Below, in pieces: positions 45,301 to 62,484 of a DNA stretch of 64,000 nucleotides. This stretch comes from Leptodactylus fallax (lineage: Eukaryota; Chordata; Amphibia; Anura; Leptodactylidae). Each line of letters starts with the position of its first letter. Within the stretch, counting starts at the first letter, position 1. The DNA is taken from NCBI GenBank assembly GCA_947044405.1, contig CAMRHE010000321.1:62001-126000 (forward strand), written 5' to 3'. The notes beneath the pieces are model-generated. The model was not told where the DNA came from and did not search any database. It saw only the letters and a list, made by a program, of their open reading frames with translations. The position numbers and the translations under genes are program-made.

Positions 45301-46389
45301 GAGAGAAGCTGAGCTCTGTGATATATAGGGTTATATAATAGAGGAGAGAAGCTGAGCTCTGTGATATATAGGTTATATAATAGAGGAGAGAAGCTGAGCT
45401 CTGTGATATATAAGGTTATATGATAGAGGAGAGAAGCTGAGCTCTGTGATATATAGGGTTATATGATACAGGAGAGAAGCTGAGCTCTGTGATATATAGG
45501 GTTATATGATAGAGGAGAGAAGCTGAGCTCTGTGATATATAGGGTTATATGATAGAGGAGAGAAGCTGAGCTCTGTGATATATAGGGTTATATGATAGAG
45601 GAGAGAAGCTGAGCTCTGTGATATATAGGGTTATATGATAGAGGAGAGAAGCTGAGCTCTGTGATATATGATAGAGAGAGAGAAGCTGAGCTCTGTGATA
45701 TATAGGTTATATGATAGAGAGAGAGAAGCTGAGCTCTGTGATATATAGGGTTATATGATAGAGGAGAGAAGCTGAGCTCTGTGATATATAGGATTATATA
45801 ATAGAGGAGAGAAGCTGAGCTCTGCGATATATAGGGTTATATAAGAGAGGAGAGAAGCTGAGCTCTGCGATATATAGGGTTATATGATAGAGGGAGAGAA
45901 GCTGAGCTCTGTGATATATAGGGTTATATGATAGAGGAGAGAAGCTGAGCTCTGTGATATATAGGTTATATGATAGAGGAGAGAAGCTGAGCTCTGTGAT
46001 ATATAGGTATATATGATAGAGGAGAGAAGCTGAGCTCTGTGATATACAGGGTTATATGATAGAGGAGAGAAGCTGAGCTCTGTGATATATAGGGTTATAT
46101 GATAGAGGAGAGAAGCTGAGCTCTGTGATATATAGGGTTATATGATAGAGGAGAGAAGCTGAGCTCTGTGATATATAGGTTATATGATAGAGGAGAGAAG
46201 CTGAGCTCTGTGATATATAGGGTTATATGATAGAGGAGAGAAGCTGAGCTCTGTGATATATAGGGTTATATGATAGAGGAGAGAAGATGAGCTCTGTGAT
46301 ATATAGGGTTATATGATAGGGGTGAGAAGCTGAGCTCTGTGATATATAAGGTTATAGGATAGAGGAGAGAAGCTGAGCTCTGTGATATA
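42312..46389. repeat. Minisatellite array C (about 43-bp unit)
   Basis: About 95 copies of a unit containing GATAGAGGAGAGAAGCTGAG, then CTCTGTGATATATAGGGTTA and a short TAT link. Indels cluster in the GGG, GAGGAGAG and ATATAT tracts. Variant units recur at fixed offsets: GAGATCTG (43783 and 45228), GAGCTGTG (43485 and 44928) and TATATGATAG without the GGGTTA segment (44221 and 45665). All are 1443-1445 bp apart, which shows a higher-order duplication. It begins about 75 bp beyond the predicted ICA1 cleavage site. Confidence 0.96.
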
Positions 46390-46798
46390 TAGTGGGAAAA
46401 AAAAGTATTTAGTCAGCCACCAATTGTGCAAGTTCTCCCACTTAATAAGATGAGGCCGGCCTGTAATTGTCATCATAGGTAGACCTCAACTATGAGAGAC
46501 AAAATGAGAAAACAAATCCAGAAAATCACATTGTCTGATTTTTAAAGAATTTATTTGCAAATTATGGTGGAAAATAAGTATTTGGTCAATAACAAAAGTT
46601 CATCTCAATACTTTGTTATATATCCTTTGTTGGCAATGACAGAGGTGAAACGTTTCCTGTAAGTCTTCACAAGGTTGGCACACACTGTTGCTGGTATGTT
46701 GAGGTCTACCTATGATGACAATTACAGGCCGGCCTCATCTTTATAAGTGGGAGAACTTGCACAATTGGTGGCTGACTAAATACTTTTTTCCCCCACTG
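46390..46798. mobile_element. Non-autonomous Tc1/mariner element inserted in array C
   Basis: A 409-bp element. Its ends are about 100-bp inverted copies: AGTATTTAGTCAGCCACCAA on the left and its complement ending CCCACTG on the right. Each end abuts TA, the Tc1/mariner target. Inward of the left terminus are about 200 bp of subterminal sequence (AAGTATTTGGTCAATAAC, CTTTGTTGGCAATGACAG) that I recognise from fish and frog Tc1-like elements. The transposase region is deleted. Array C resumes at 46801 with TTATATGATAGAG, so the insertion postdates the array. Confidence 0.88.
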
Positions 46799-46800
46799 TA

Positions 46801-46850
46801 TAGTAGTTATATGATAGAGAGAAGCTGAGCTCAGTGATGTATATATATGT
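46801..46850. repeat. Terminal fragment of array C beyond the Tc1 element
   Basis: Roughly one more unit of array C (TTATATGATAGAGAGAAGCT, then GAGCTC) continues directly after the transposon. It then degrades into a TATA/TG microsatellite (about 46840-46865). Confidence 0.75.
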
Positions 46851-46865
46851 GTGATATATATATAT

Positions 46866-47918
46866 GATCGGGTTACAGGATGGGGGGAATCTATATAGCA
46901 CTATTATTTCTGCAGTGCTGTATTTGGGTGTCTGGTATTAGGGGTGGCAGCAGGAAAGAAGGGACGATGGAAACGTAAGGAATCTAAGCTGTCTGTGTGG
47001 CAGAGCTGGAGGAAGTGTTCATGATGGTCTCAGTCGAAAGGAGAAGAAGAGTGACGACAATCCTAGAAGACATTTGTGAATTACTGGATGTGCAAAAAAA
47101 AACAAAACGTAGTCCATACTCTTTTTTATTATCAGTCAGTTTGTTGGAGGGGAGAATTTGGTACTTATACATTAGATCTTGGGCTCTGGATGTTTATGTA
47201 ATGCCTCTGGGTAAGGATAAGATCAATTCACCAGTCACTTTGCCATAAAATAGCACTGTAAACATATAGCAGCTTATAACAGCATGACTGCTCTCTCCAA
47301 AAGTAGCGCCCCCCTGTACCTTGTGGTTGTTTCGGGTATTGCAGATCAGCTCGATTACAGTAACTGTGAGATCTAGTGAGAAAACAGATCTGGTTCTCTT
47401 TCTGGAATAACGTGGTCACGTGAGCAGACTCCTAGAACAAAGGGGCCATGGTGGTGAGAGGGGTGCTGAGGTTGATGTGGCAACCAGGACTGGGAACCTC
47501 AGAGGTCTGAAAGGCCCCTCTGTCAAATACTAGAGTTATCATGCTAGATTTCCCTTCTCCGTGCACTGTTTCCCCCAGCAGAGAGATAACACCATAAATT
47601 ATCTGTTCACCCAGCAGAAAATGTTCAGTGAAAAGAGAACATTAAATATTTAACCTGCGCTCATTATACAGAACATAATAACTGTACGAACGCCAGGAAA
47701 ACGCCAAATACATCAACCTCACCCCAGAAGCGGCTGCACATTGTCCTGTTTACATCATGTCTGGAACCAATCTGCTACAGCGTGGATCCAGAAATAGACG
47801 CCTCACCTGTACAGATTATTGTGTAGGGGCTGGAAAATTATCATTTACATTCATCTGCCTGGAAATCTGTCAGGTTCTGTTGGTAAAAATCATAGTTACA
47901 TCTATATCTAATAGGTGG
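46866..47918. other. Intergenic sequence with no gene seen
   Basis: Short frames on both strands (for example 46997-47248) have no recognisable domains, no splice context and no homologue known to me. No RNA gene was noticed. Confidence 0.5.
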
Positions 47919-50365
47919 TCATATATACCTATGTACAATATACTATAATACTGCCCCCAATGTACAAGAATATAACTACTACAATACTGCTCCTATGTAC
48001 AAGAATATAACTACTATAATACTTCTCCTATGTACAAGAATATAACTACTATAATACTGCTCCTATGTACAAGAATATAACTACTATAATACTGCTCCTA
48101 TGTACAAGTATATAACTACTATAATACTGCTCCTATGTACAAGAATATAACTACTATAATACTGCTCCTATGTACAAGAATATAACTACTATAATAATAC
48201 TACTATGTACAAGAATATAACTACTATAATACTGCCCCTATGTACAAGAATATAACTACTATAATACTGCTCCTATGTACAAGAATATAACTACTACAAT
48301 ACTGCCCCCTATGTACAAGAATATAACTACTATAATACTGCCCTCCTATGTACAAGACTATAACTACTATAATACTGCTCCTATGTACAAGAATATAACT
48401 ACTATAATACTGCTCCTATGTACAAGAATATAACTACTATAATACTACTCCTATGTACAAGAATATAACTACTATAATACTGCTCCTATGTACAAGAATA
48501 TAACTACTATAATACTAACTCCTATGTACAAGAATATAACTACTATAATACTGCTCCTATGTACAAGAATATAACTACTATAATACTGCTCCTATGTACA
48601 AGAATATAACTACTATAATACTACCCCTATGTACAAGAATATAACTACTATAATACTACCTCCTATGTACAAGAATATAACTACTATAATACTGCTCTTA
48701 TATACAAGAATATAACTACTATAATACTGCCCCCTATGTACAAGAATATAACTACTATAATACTGCTCCTATGTACAAGAATATAACTACTATAATACTA
48801 CCTCCTATGTACAAGAATATAACTACTATAATACTACCTCCTATGTACAAGAATATAACTACTATAATACTGCTCCTATGTACAAGAATATAACTACTAT
48901 AATACTGCTCCTATGTACAAGAATATAACTATTATAATACTACCCCTATGTACAAGAATATAACTACTATAATACTACCTCCTATGTACAAGAATATAAC
49001 TACTATAATACTACCTCCTATGTACAAGAATATAACTACTATAATACTGCTCTTATATACAAGAATATAACTACTATAATACTGCTCCTACGTACAAGAA
49101 TATAACTACTATAATACTACTCCTACGTACAAGAATATAACTACTATAATACTGCCCCCTATGTACAAGAATATACCTACTATAATACTGCTCCTATGTA
49201 CAAGAATATAACTACTATAATACTGCTCCTATGTACAAGAATATAACTACTATAATACTGCTCCTATGTACAAGAATATAACTATTATAATACTGCTCCC
49301 TATGTACAAGAATATAACTACTATAATACTGCTCCTATGTACAAGAATATAACTACTATAATACTGCTCCTATGTACAAGAATATAACTACTATAATACT
49401 GCTCCTATGTACAAGAATATAACTACTATAATACTGCTCCTATGTACAAGAATATAACTACTATAATACTACCTCCTATGTACAAGAATATAACTACTAT
49501 AATACTGCTCCTATGTACAAGAATATAACTACTATAATACTGCCCCTATATACAAGAATATAACTACTATAATACTGCTCCTATGTACAAGAATATAACT
49601 ACTATAATACTGCCCCTATGTACAAGAATATAACTACTATAATACTGCCCCTATGTACAAGAATATAACTACTATAATACTGCTCCTATGTACAAGAATA
49701 TAACTACTATAATACTGCCCCTATGTACAAGAATATAACTACTATAATACTACTCCTATGTACAAGAATATAACTACTATAATACTGCTCCTATGTACAA
49801 GAATATAACTACTATAATACTACCTCCTATGTACAAGAATATAACTACTATAATACTGCTCCTATGTACAAGAATATAACTACTATAATACTACCTCCTA
49901 TGTACAAGAATATAACTACTATAATACTGCTCCTATGTACAAGAATATAACTACTATAATACTACTCCTATGTACAAGAATATAACTACTATAATACTGC
50001 CCCTATGTACAAGAATATAACTACTATAATACTGCTCCTATGTACAAGAATATAACTACTATAATACTGCTCCTATGTACAAGAATATAACTACTATAAT
50101 ACTGCTCCTATGTACAAGAATATAACTACTATAATACTGACCCTATGTACAAGAATATAACTACTATAATACTGCTCCTATGTACAAGAATATAACTACT
50201 ATAATACTACCCCCTATGTACAAGAATATAACTACTATAATACTGCTCCCATGTACAAGAATATAACTACTATAATACTATCTCCTATGTACAAGAATAT
50301 AACTACTATAATACTGCTCCTATATACAAGAATATAACTACTATAATACTGTTCCTATGTACAAT
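47919..50365. repeat. Minisatellite array B2, inverted relative to B1
   Basis: About 70 units, each containing TATGTACAAGAATATAACTA and CTATAATACTGC with a variable C-rich link. This is the reverse complement of the B1 unit, with the same 34-37 bp spacing. The variant TGCTCTTATA recurs at 48693 and 49048 (offset 355 bp, about ten units), indicating block duplication. Unlike B1 it lies in intergenic DNA, beyond the ICA1 polyadenylation site. Confidence 0.97.
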
Positions 50366-50429
50366 ACATTTTTGTAGCATTTTCTGTTGTGACTTTAGTA
50401 CATTTTATATTTACTTTTGTACATTCTTA

Positions 50430-50898
50430 GGCACGGTTCACACTATTGGATATCCGTTATGATAGGTGTCAGTTTAAAAAAAAACAAAAAACGGATACCT
50501 ATCATAATGGACACCAACTGAAGTTAATGTGTCTGCTTTTTTTTTTTGTTTCTGCTTTCTGAGCATGCGCAGAAAAAACCCCCCAAAAAAAAAAAACCAG
50601 TAATGGACACCCGTCTGTTACCCATAGATTTTAATGTTAAAAAATAACGGACGCTTTACGTCTGTCATGAAGCCGTTTTTTTAAACGGACACAAAAGTCT
50701 TGCATGTAGGATTTTTTGTCTGCGAAAAAAAAACAGGACGTGGGAATTGGGTGTAAACGGACACTAATGGTCTCAAGATAAAAACCCATTGAAATGAATG
50801 GAAATTTTAATGGATTTGTGACGGTTCAGCTAGTGTCTGTTGCTAAAATCTTGTAACGGACAATAGCATCGGACACCAATGGTAGTGTGAACGCCCCC
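50430..50898. mobile_element. Inverted-repeat MITE with TTA target duplication (Harbinger-like)
   Basis: A 469-bp segment starting GGCACGGTTCACACTA and ending TAGTGTGAACGCCCCC, imperfect inverted termini. It is flanked on both sides by TTA (50427-50429 and 50899-50901), the 3-bp target typical of PIF/Harbinger elements. The interior has many ACGGACAC-type motifs in both orientations and no coding frame. It starts 64 bp after array B2 ends. Confidence 0.65.
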
Positions 50899-50901
50899 TT
50901 A

Positions 50902-53464
50902 GAGATTGAAATTTGACAAATCCAGCGCTCGAGACAGAAGCAGCTGGTGTCAAGTGAAAGCTTGACACGAGGGACAGTAGAGCAAGATGTTACAATGCAT
51001 GCAAAAACACAAATCTTGGCCCCCACAGATTATTACAAAGTTAAATACAGATTTAGGACATCAGTATCTATGACAACCACCAGGTATAGACTGCACAGAG
51101 ATAACATCCATGGCAGGGCTCCAGTAGCCAAGCTTTGACTTTTGACCATAGCTAATTCTTATCACTCACCCCCTGTAAACTCCCCACAAGGTCCCATCTA
51201 AACTCATCTCACAAAGTCCTCAACATATGGATTTAAACAAAGTTACGGCTCTCAGAATGTGACAGTGTAAAAATTCATCCCACATTTACTTTTTTGGTGT
51301 AGGTCACTTTGTAATGTCCTCCATTACTCAGTTGCAACTCCAGGTGCCCATAATAGTAATTAAAGGGGATGTCTCCCTGTCGATACAATGAAGCTGGTGT
51401 CTCCAAATACCTTAAAGGGATTTCTAGGATTTTTCTGTACCCACTGGCATCAATGTGGTGCTTAAGTTAACCCCTTCTTGACATCTCCCAGGCTATTATG
51501 GCAGATGTGGGGCCTTTAAATATGGCGCCCGCTCATAAGTAGAGGATGCCATAACCGCCTAGGATCTATTGAGGCATGCCTATCGCAAACTGGGGAATAA
51601 TATCCAGAAGTAACAGGCCCAGGATGCTGTGTGTGTGTGGAGTTACCCTTTAAGTGTTGTAGGTTGAGGATACGACCAGACTGCAGATCTTTCTCAGGGT
51701 GACCGGGCGCCATTTCAGTGCCGTAGACAATAAGGACAGCGATTCTTCCCATCATATCAGTGAGAGTGAGATCTGGCCAGGCAGGGATCCTCGGCGGATA
51801 CAGTCACGCAGCGCTGGCGCGGCTTCAGGGGATGAGCGGCATCTGGTGTGGATGGGGATTATGTAAAAATAGAGAACGTATTCACCACAAAATGGGTCAC
51901 AAGCCTGAACCCGTGACACGAGACGGCACCGCGGCAGGAGATGACAACTGAGTGCAATGGAGGAATTTCGTTTTTTCAATATATATATTTTTGTAATCCA
52001 CATTTCTGAGACCTAATACAATCACTTAAATGATACAACTGTAATTTTTATAACAAAAATATCTGTAAACCGATGTCCGTACGCATGGCGCATTCTGCTG
52101 TACGGCTGAAACCTATGGCCCACGTTTATTAAGGCGCATGCGCGTAGAAATTGGCCAAAACCGTACCTCAACTTGGCAAATTTTTGGCACCTCTCAGTGC
52201 TTCACCTTTACTCGCTGTATGACTGAAAACCACAGCAATTTTTGCTAAAACTAAAACACTTACACCTATTCCTGGTACTCCATTGTGGGGTCTCCGCGGT
52301 CGTGTGAGCCTCTCGGCTTCCGCAGCACAGGAGGGAAAGACGACCCATCTTTGGTCTCCGCAGGTGCTGGAGTGGGACCAGATCCTTACCAGCCTCTCAT
52401 GGAGGGGAAGGAGATCAGACATCGGAGTGTCGGGGAGAGGTAATGTCTGTTCTGGTTTTATCCCGACTGCCCCAAATCCTGGACAATCCCTTTAACCTTT
52501 ATCCAATGACACATACGGTACATCTAGAAAAATTCCTGCAGCATTTGCCTCTATAATTGAAGCTCCTGAATGGCAGCTCACTGGCCTTGAGGCTCCCAAA
52601 AGATCATTCGGTTTCCTTCCATGCCCTAGTGTTCTACATCTCCAAGTGTCTCAAAGCCTTGGAGCAGTAACTGGAAACTGGCCAGAGGTGGGGACGCAGG
52701 ACGTCGTACGTAACGTGGAGTGTGGATAACAACTCGGCTTCCATACCATGGGGAACACGTAATCGGCCCTCGATCTTCTCCGGGATGAAGATCAGATATG
52801 GATGAAATCTTCTCCGATACTTTATTATTCATGACCGTGATGTCAGCTGGAGGTATTGATCGGATACTTTACCCTCCTCAGAGGGGCATTAGATGACAGC
52901 AAGAAACCACCGATCGTCACCATGGATCTCACACGCTACAGAAAATATGTAATATAATTCCATCGACCTGCCACGTTCTCTCCCATAGATGATATTCCCA
53001 CCACTGTGCCAATACAAAGGTGGTCAGACGGGGTATGGCGGTTAGCTACAGTCGCCTAGGGCTGGTTACTATGGTGACTAACATACAATACCCTAGGGTA
53101 ACCTACACTTGGGTCAGTAGAATCATAAGGCCTTCAGGTCGTAACATGGATAAAACCACCACTACCAAATCTCTCATCATCAGTAAGTGGGCGATACATC
53201 GCACTACATGGGGTAATGTCTGCAAGAGTAGGGTTACAGACCGGTATCTGCCATCTAGCCGGTATATAAGAGGTATACACGGTGCACATACCCCCGCTCT
53301 ACGCTCTGTCCTTCAAGACCAGGAAGTTAGAAGTGATCAAACAGGCAATGGAGGTAATGGTGGAGTGACCTATGACCCAAGGTGTGTACATAAAGAACAT
53401 GACTAAAATGTCAGCACCATCTCTGCCAAGTGGGACTAGATCTCCAGTCAGTCTTAGTCTTGTC
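50902..53464. other. Intergenic sequence with repeat fragments, no gene seen
   Basis: No convincing exon or RNA gene. A possible 242-bp TTAA-flanked element lies at 51412-51653. A lone terminus of the same family (GGACAATCCCTTTAA) ends near 52497. Short frames, including one of 128 codons at 53020-53406, have no features of known proteins. Confidence 0.5.
51412..51653. mobile_element. Possible small TTAA-flanked element
   Basis: It begins TTAAAGGGATTTC and ends GTTACCCTTTAA. Only about eight bases of clear terminal inversion are shared, so this is a weak call by analogy with 33632-33984. Confidence 0.35.
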
Positions 53465-53909
53465 TTAAAGGGGTCTTCCAGGCAAACTAGAAAACCCAGG
53501 GAAGCCTACTCCTGCTCCTCTGTATAAAGTCAGCACTGGCTGGGCGTGAGGCGGCAATTGCTGGCCTCAGCAGTCACATGGTCAGTGGCGGTGACATCAC
53601 TAGTACCCAGCATGTGACCAAGGCCAGTGATTGCCACTTCAGACCCAGCCCAGAATAGAGCAGGCAAGGATCAGTTTGGGGGGTGTGATACCAAATTTAT
53701 TATTTTTATTTACTTTTAACCCCTTAAAGATTAAAACTTTAAGAAGGAATTTTTTTTTTTTTGTAGTGTCACCATATTCTGACACCCGTGACTTTCCATA
53801 AACGGGGATGCATAGGGCGTCTGACACAGGGATCAGAACCCCCAAGTCCATCATCAAGATTCCACAGGATGAATTAAGGCAATTTTAGCTCCTTGAAGAA
53901 CCCCTTTAA
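53465..53909. mobile_element. TTAA-flanked inverted-repeat element (piggyBac-like MITE)
   Basis: A 445-bp segment that starts TTAAAGGGGTCTTCCAGG and ends TTGAAGAACCCCTTTAA. The termini are complementary over about 18 bp with small differences and end in TTAA on both sides. No transposase frame. It belongs to the same terminus family as 33632-33984. Confidence 0.6.
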
Positions 53910-54569
53910 ATCAGAAGGTTCTCCTACAGAATATTTGCTCATGTGTGGAGACTCCTCAAAATTCATAGTGCATAGTGGTGATTCTGGGGAACTGCAGCAC
54001 TAATCCTATTACTTGTATAGAAGCAGCACGCTCCCTGCCAACTGCACCAAACTACAGTGCCTGTAGACTGCTGGAACAGCTGATCAGCACAGGGTCTGGG
54101 TGGCTAGGTCATCAGTATTAAAACTATTTGGGCCTGTAGTCAGTCATTCAGAAAAAAAAAAAATGGTTTTTTTTTTTTTTTAAATTAAAACCAGATTACT
54201 TTCTAATCTGTTTTCTGTCCATGATTATGGGGGCGGCCATCTTGCCTGAGATTCTCTTCTCTTAACAGCATTTAGTAATCTGCTTTACAGCAGTCTTGGC
54301 CATAGGCAGCAATAGTCTGGAGCCAACTCACTGAGGTCCATGGAGAGTTTTCTAGACATGCTCTGTACAGGCAGGGGGAGGAGAAACTGAGTCAGTCTAC
54401 TTTTAGGTTTAGTAGTCAGAGTTAAAATTGCAGAATAGTTTTTTTTTTTTTTTGAAGTAGTGACATGGAAATAAATATAAAATATACATTTTTTTTTTTT
54501 TTATTAAAAATATTTAATATTTTCGACCCCATATAAGGTGATTTAATGAGACCCTAGACACCAGATTGC
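53910..54569. other. Intergenic sequence beyond the GLCCI1 3' end
   Basis: Contains a fragment resembling the interior of the TTAA elements (CAGCTGATCAGCACAGG near 54078), several homopolymer T and A runs, and no visible gene. Confidence 0.5.
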
Positions 54570-57537
54570 TTTTTACTAAATAACTTTATTTAAATAAAAG
54601 ACACAAGAACTTCTATACTGGAAAAAAAAAAAAAAAAAAAAATACAAAACAAAAGCCACACGTCTTTTTCCGAAGCAATATTGTGTGGTAACTGGAATAC
54701 TGTAAAGCACGTCGGCTAAAAATAACAGTACAACTATGTACAAATCTTTCATTGATATTTAACAAAAAAAAAAAAAAAAAAAGTCTACGGTTTAGGATAG
54801 ACTGGAGCGAGGACTGCTAGGACATGTGCGGAAAGTTGGGATAGAAATTTTCTACAACCTTGATTTAACACACTGCATGAGGTGAAGGGGGAGAAAAAAA
54901 AAAACAAAAAAAAACGCAAAAAGTGTGAAATTTATCTCAGAGGTGTGTAAAATAAAACCAACATGAGCGACTTCCATAATGTACAATGGTGTAATGGTTC
55001 TAGGAAATTCCAAAAAAAATAAAAAAAGTTGGAAAATGGGGTGAAGAAAAAAAAAAAAAGTTGCACTTCCAGATTACACATTATCTATCCACAGTCATGT
55101 TCACACATTCCATTTAATGTTTTTTTTAAATTTTTTTTTTTCATTAAAGACCTGAGATTAATTGCAATAAGTGCCATTTCTTTCTGCAGTGTTTTATTCC
55201 TCTAAATACTGTAGGAACTGGCTTTAGCAAAAAAGACAAAAAAAATTGCTACTTAGGCTTAAACAAGTATAAAAATATAAATAGAAAAAATTAAATATCT
55301 CAATTCTCCACCTATGGTCAATATACTGAAATTTTTTGTATTTTTTTTTTTTTTTTTTTACAATCATTCATTCAAAAACGACGGCAACAGGGAAATCATT
55401 GAGAACAGACAAAGGCAACATCGTACAGGAAGATCAGAGAGAACGCATGAAAATAGAGGAATAAAGTTCTTTACATTAAAAGTGTGCAAAAAAACAAAAA
55501 TAGTACGTCTACTTCTAGGAATTTTGGTACGGGACGCGGCACACAGGGCCACGTGATCCTAACATTGGCAATGCACAGGGTGTGTGGAAAGTACAGAGGG
55601 GAAAAAAAAAAAAAAAATTTTAGATTGATTGTAGGAAAAAAAGTTCTTTGCAATTGAGCAAAACTACAAAAATAGATCTCACCTCTGGGGTGGGCTTTAG
55701 ACATTTTTGATTAGAGAGTTCAGTGTATTGCTTGTGCTAGGTTTTTCTTTGTAAATGAAAAAAAAAATAAAAATTAAAAATTTAAGCTGAGAATTTTTTT
55801 TTCCCCCCAAAACATAAGGTGATGAACTAGGCCTGGTTAACACTAGAGTTGTGGTGATGGATCCTTTAAGATTATTGGTTTGCAACAAACAGATCCGCCC
55901 ATGAGGAACCTTTAAAAAAAAAAAAAAAAAAAATTTAACCCTATCCAGCCCAATTTCTTTAGGGCACAACCGCACTCCTGAACCGGCCAGACAGACCCCT
56001 ATGGTACTGCTGCAGGTCCTGTAAAGCCGGACAAACACGCAAAATCACTTTTCGGCTGACAGCTATATCACCTGACTCCTCCTTGCACATGCATGCTTGG
56101 CCAAGCAGTGCATGTGTCCTGAAGGGAGATGGGGGAAGAAAACACCTCTGACTTGTCTTCCCCCACTAAGAGAAAAATAAACTAAAAAAAAACCCCCCAA
56201 AAAAAACAGAGACCGCAGCTTAATTTCATAGACAAGTACATTTGTGTCTACCCACTCTAATGTCAGCCATAATTTTGCCATTTTCAAAGAACCCCTTTAA
56301 GGCAACATTGAATTTTTTTCTTATTTAAATTTATTTTGTGTTTTTTTATTTTTAAACACTAAGAACTAATAATATTGAGTGTGAAACATGACCCAAAAAT
56401 TCTCACTCATACCTGGTCAATAAACAGCCCAGACAATGGAGCAACTATAGATTTAGTCTACAAAATGGCCGCCTTTTTGGGTCATACTACAGCCCTATAA
56501 GTTTACCCTTCAAAATGGCTGATTTTAATAAAAACGCCCATCAATGGGAAAGAAGGACATTCGTTACAAGGACTCGTCTTCTATACCGGCCACAAAATAA
56601 AGATGTCTGGTGTGGGGCACTTTAACAGTCTATAAGACCGCTCTGGAAATAAGGTAGTGGTGTTTGGGGGTAAATTTGGTAGAGTTTTTGAGAACAAAGT
56701 TGACTAGGACTACTAGACTGGACACTGATGCATTCGGAAAGGTTTGCTGGTTCTTACTGGTGACTCTTGTCTGGGGACATTCACAGTTTCGGAACCCAAT
56801 TCGAGCGGGAATGTCCAAAAAAAAAAAAAAAAAAATTTTTTTGAACAAAAAAGTTTACAGAATTGAGATCTCTAATGTGGTTTACATTCCAAGTTACCTG
56901 AGATTTAGACTTCAGCTGAAGTACCTGAAAAATAAGCCTTAGGACGGGCACTGTGCAACTGACATGGTGTTTGGGTTACTTCTGCCATCTACCACCTCTC
57001 CTTGAGGAATTTCAGGGCGGAGTTGGTCACGTCTTACAAGATGACCCTCCACCCCCCTTATGTACATCTGCCAAAAGAAAATAATGGGAGGAATTGTAAA
57101 CAATTCTCAAGTACAGTATTCCTTACAGGACGCAACAAAAAAAAATTCTAAAAAATTAAACTGGATATTTTTAGGATATACAAAGGTTTCGAACACAGAA
57201 AGCTGATGTTTTTGAACCCGGTGTGACACTTTATATGCATAGTCCACAATGAACTCCTTCGAAGAGATGGCTAAGTTTGTGCTAAATTACAGATTTTGGG
57301 AAAAATACAGAAAATAAAAAAAAATAGTGGGATTGGGCAGAAGGAGAAAAAAAAAAAAAAAAAAAAAAGTTGTCCCGATCCAGGATAGACATTGGCAGAG
57401 TTTTTAAGCGAAGCAGTACTTTTTCTTTAAGTGTGAATTCTTAATATTGATCAGACAGCGTTAACCAAACCACATGCAGAAGTTGTAAATCTGGCTTCAA
57501 GTCAGCGTGACGGTCGCAGAGGCCGGCTCTGCGCGAG
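54570..57537 (-). other. GLCCI1: GLCCI1 3' UTR (predicted)
   Basis: Sequence from the GLCCI1 stop down to a canonical polyadenylation signal on the - strand, about 3 kb, similar to the long UTR of mammalian GLCCI1 as I recall it. It is rich in A/T homopolymers and includes a repeat-like segment at about 55860-56300 whose end resembles the TTAAAGGGGTT terminus. Other - strand AATAAA motifs (55194-55199 and about 56330-56335) could give shorter isoforms. The distal boundary is inferred. Confidence 0.6.
54585..54590 (-). terminator. GLCCI1: GLCCI1 distal polyadenylation signal AATAAA
   Basis: On the - strand the sequence reads TTTAAATAAAGTTATTTAGT, followed by a run of A, a typical end of a vertebrate 3' UTR. 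Cleavage would fall near 54570. It is convergent with the ICA1 signal about 12.4 kb away. Confidence 0.65.

Positions 57538-62484
<4,947 letters not shown>

Noticed and set aside
46390..46798. Possible intact transposase gene in the Tc1-like element
   Set aside because: Only 409 bp remain between the two TA sites, and the transposase region is absent.
46799..46815. A 14-bp match to the array B unit (TATAGTAGTTATAT) at the Tc1 element's right edge
   Set aside because: Best explained as array C sequence with a small change; too short to call a B unit.
53020..53406. A 128-codon frame on the + strand in intergenic DNA
   Set aside because: Unrecognised composition, no conserved motif and no neighbouring exons. 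The length is within chance for this much sequence.
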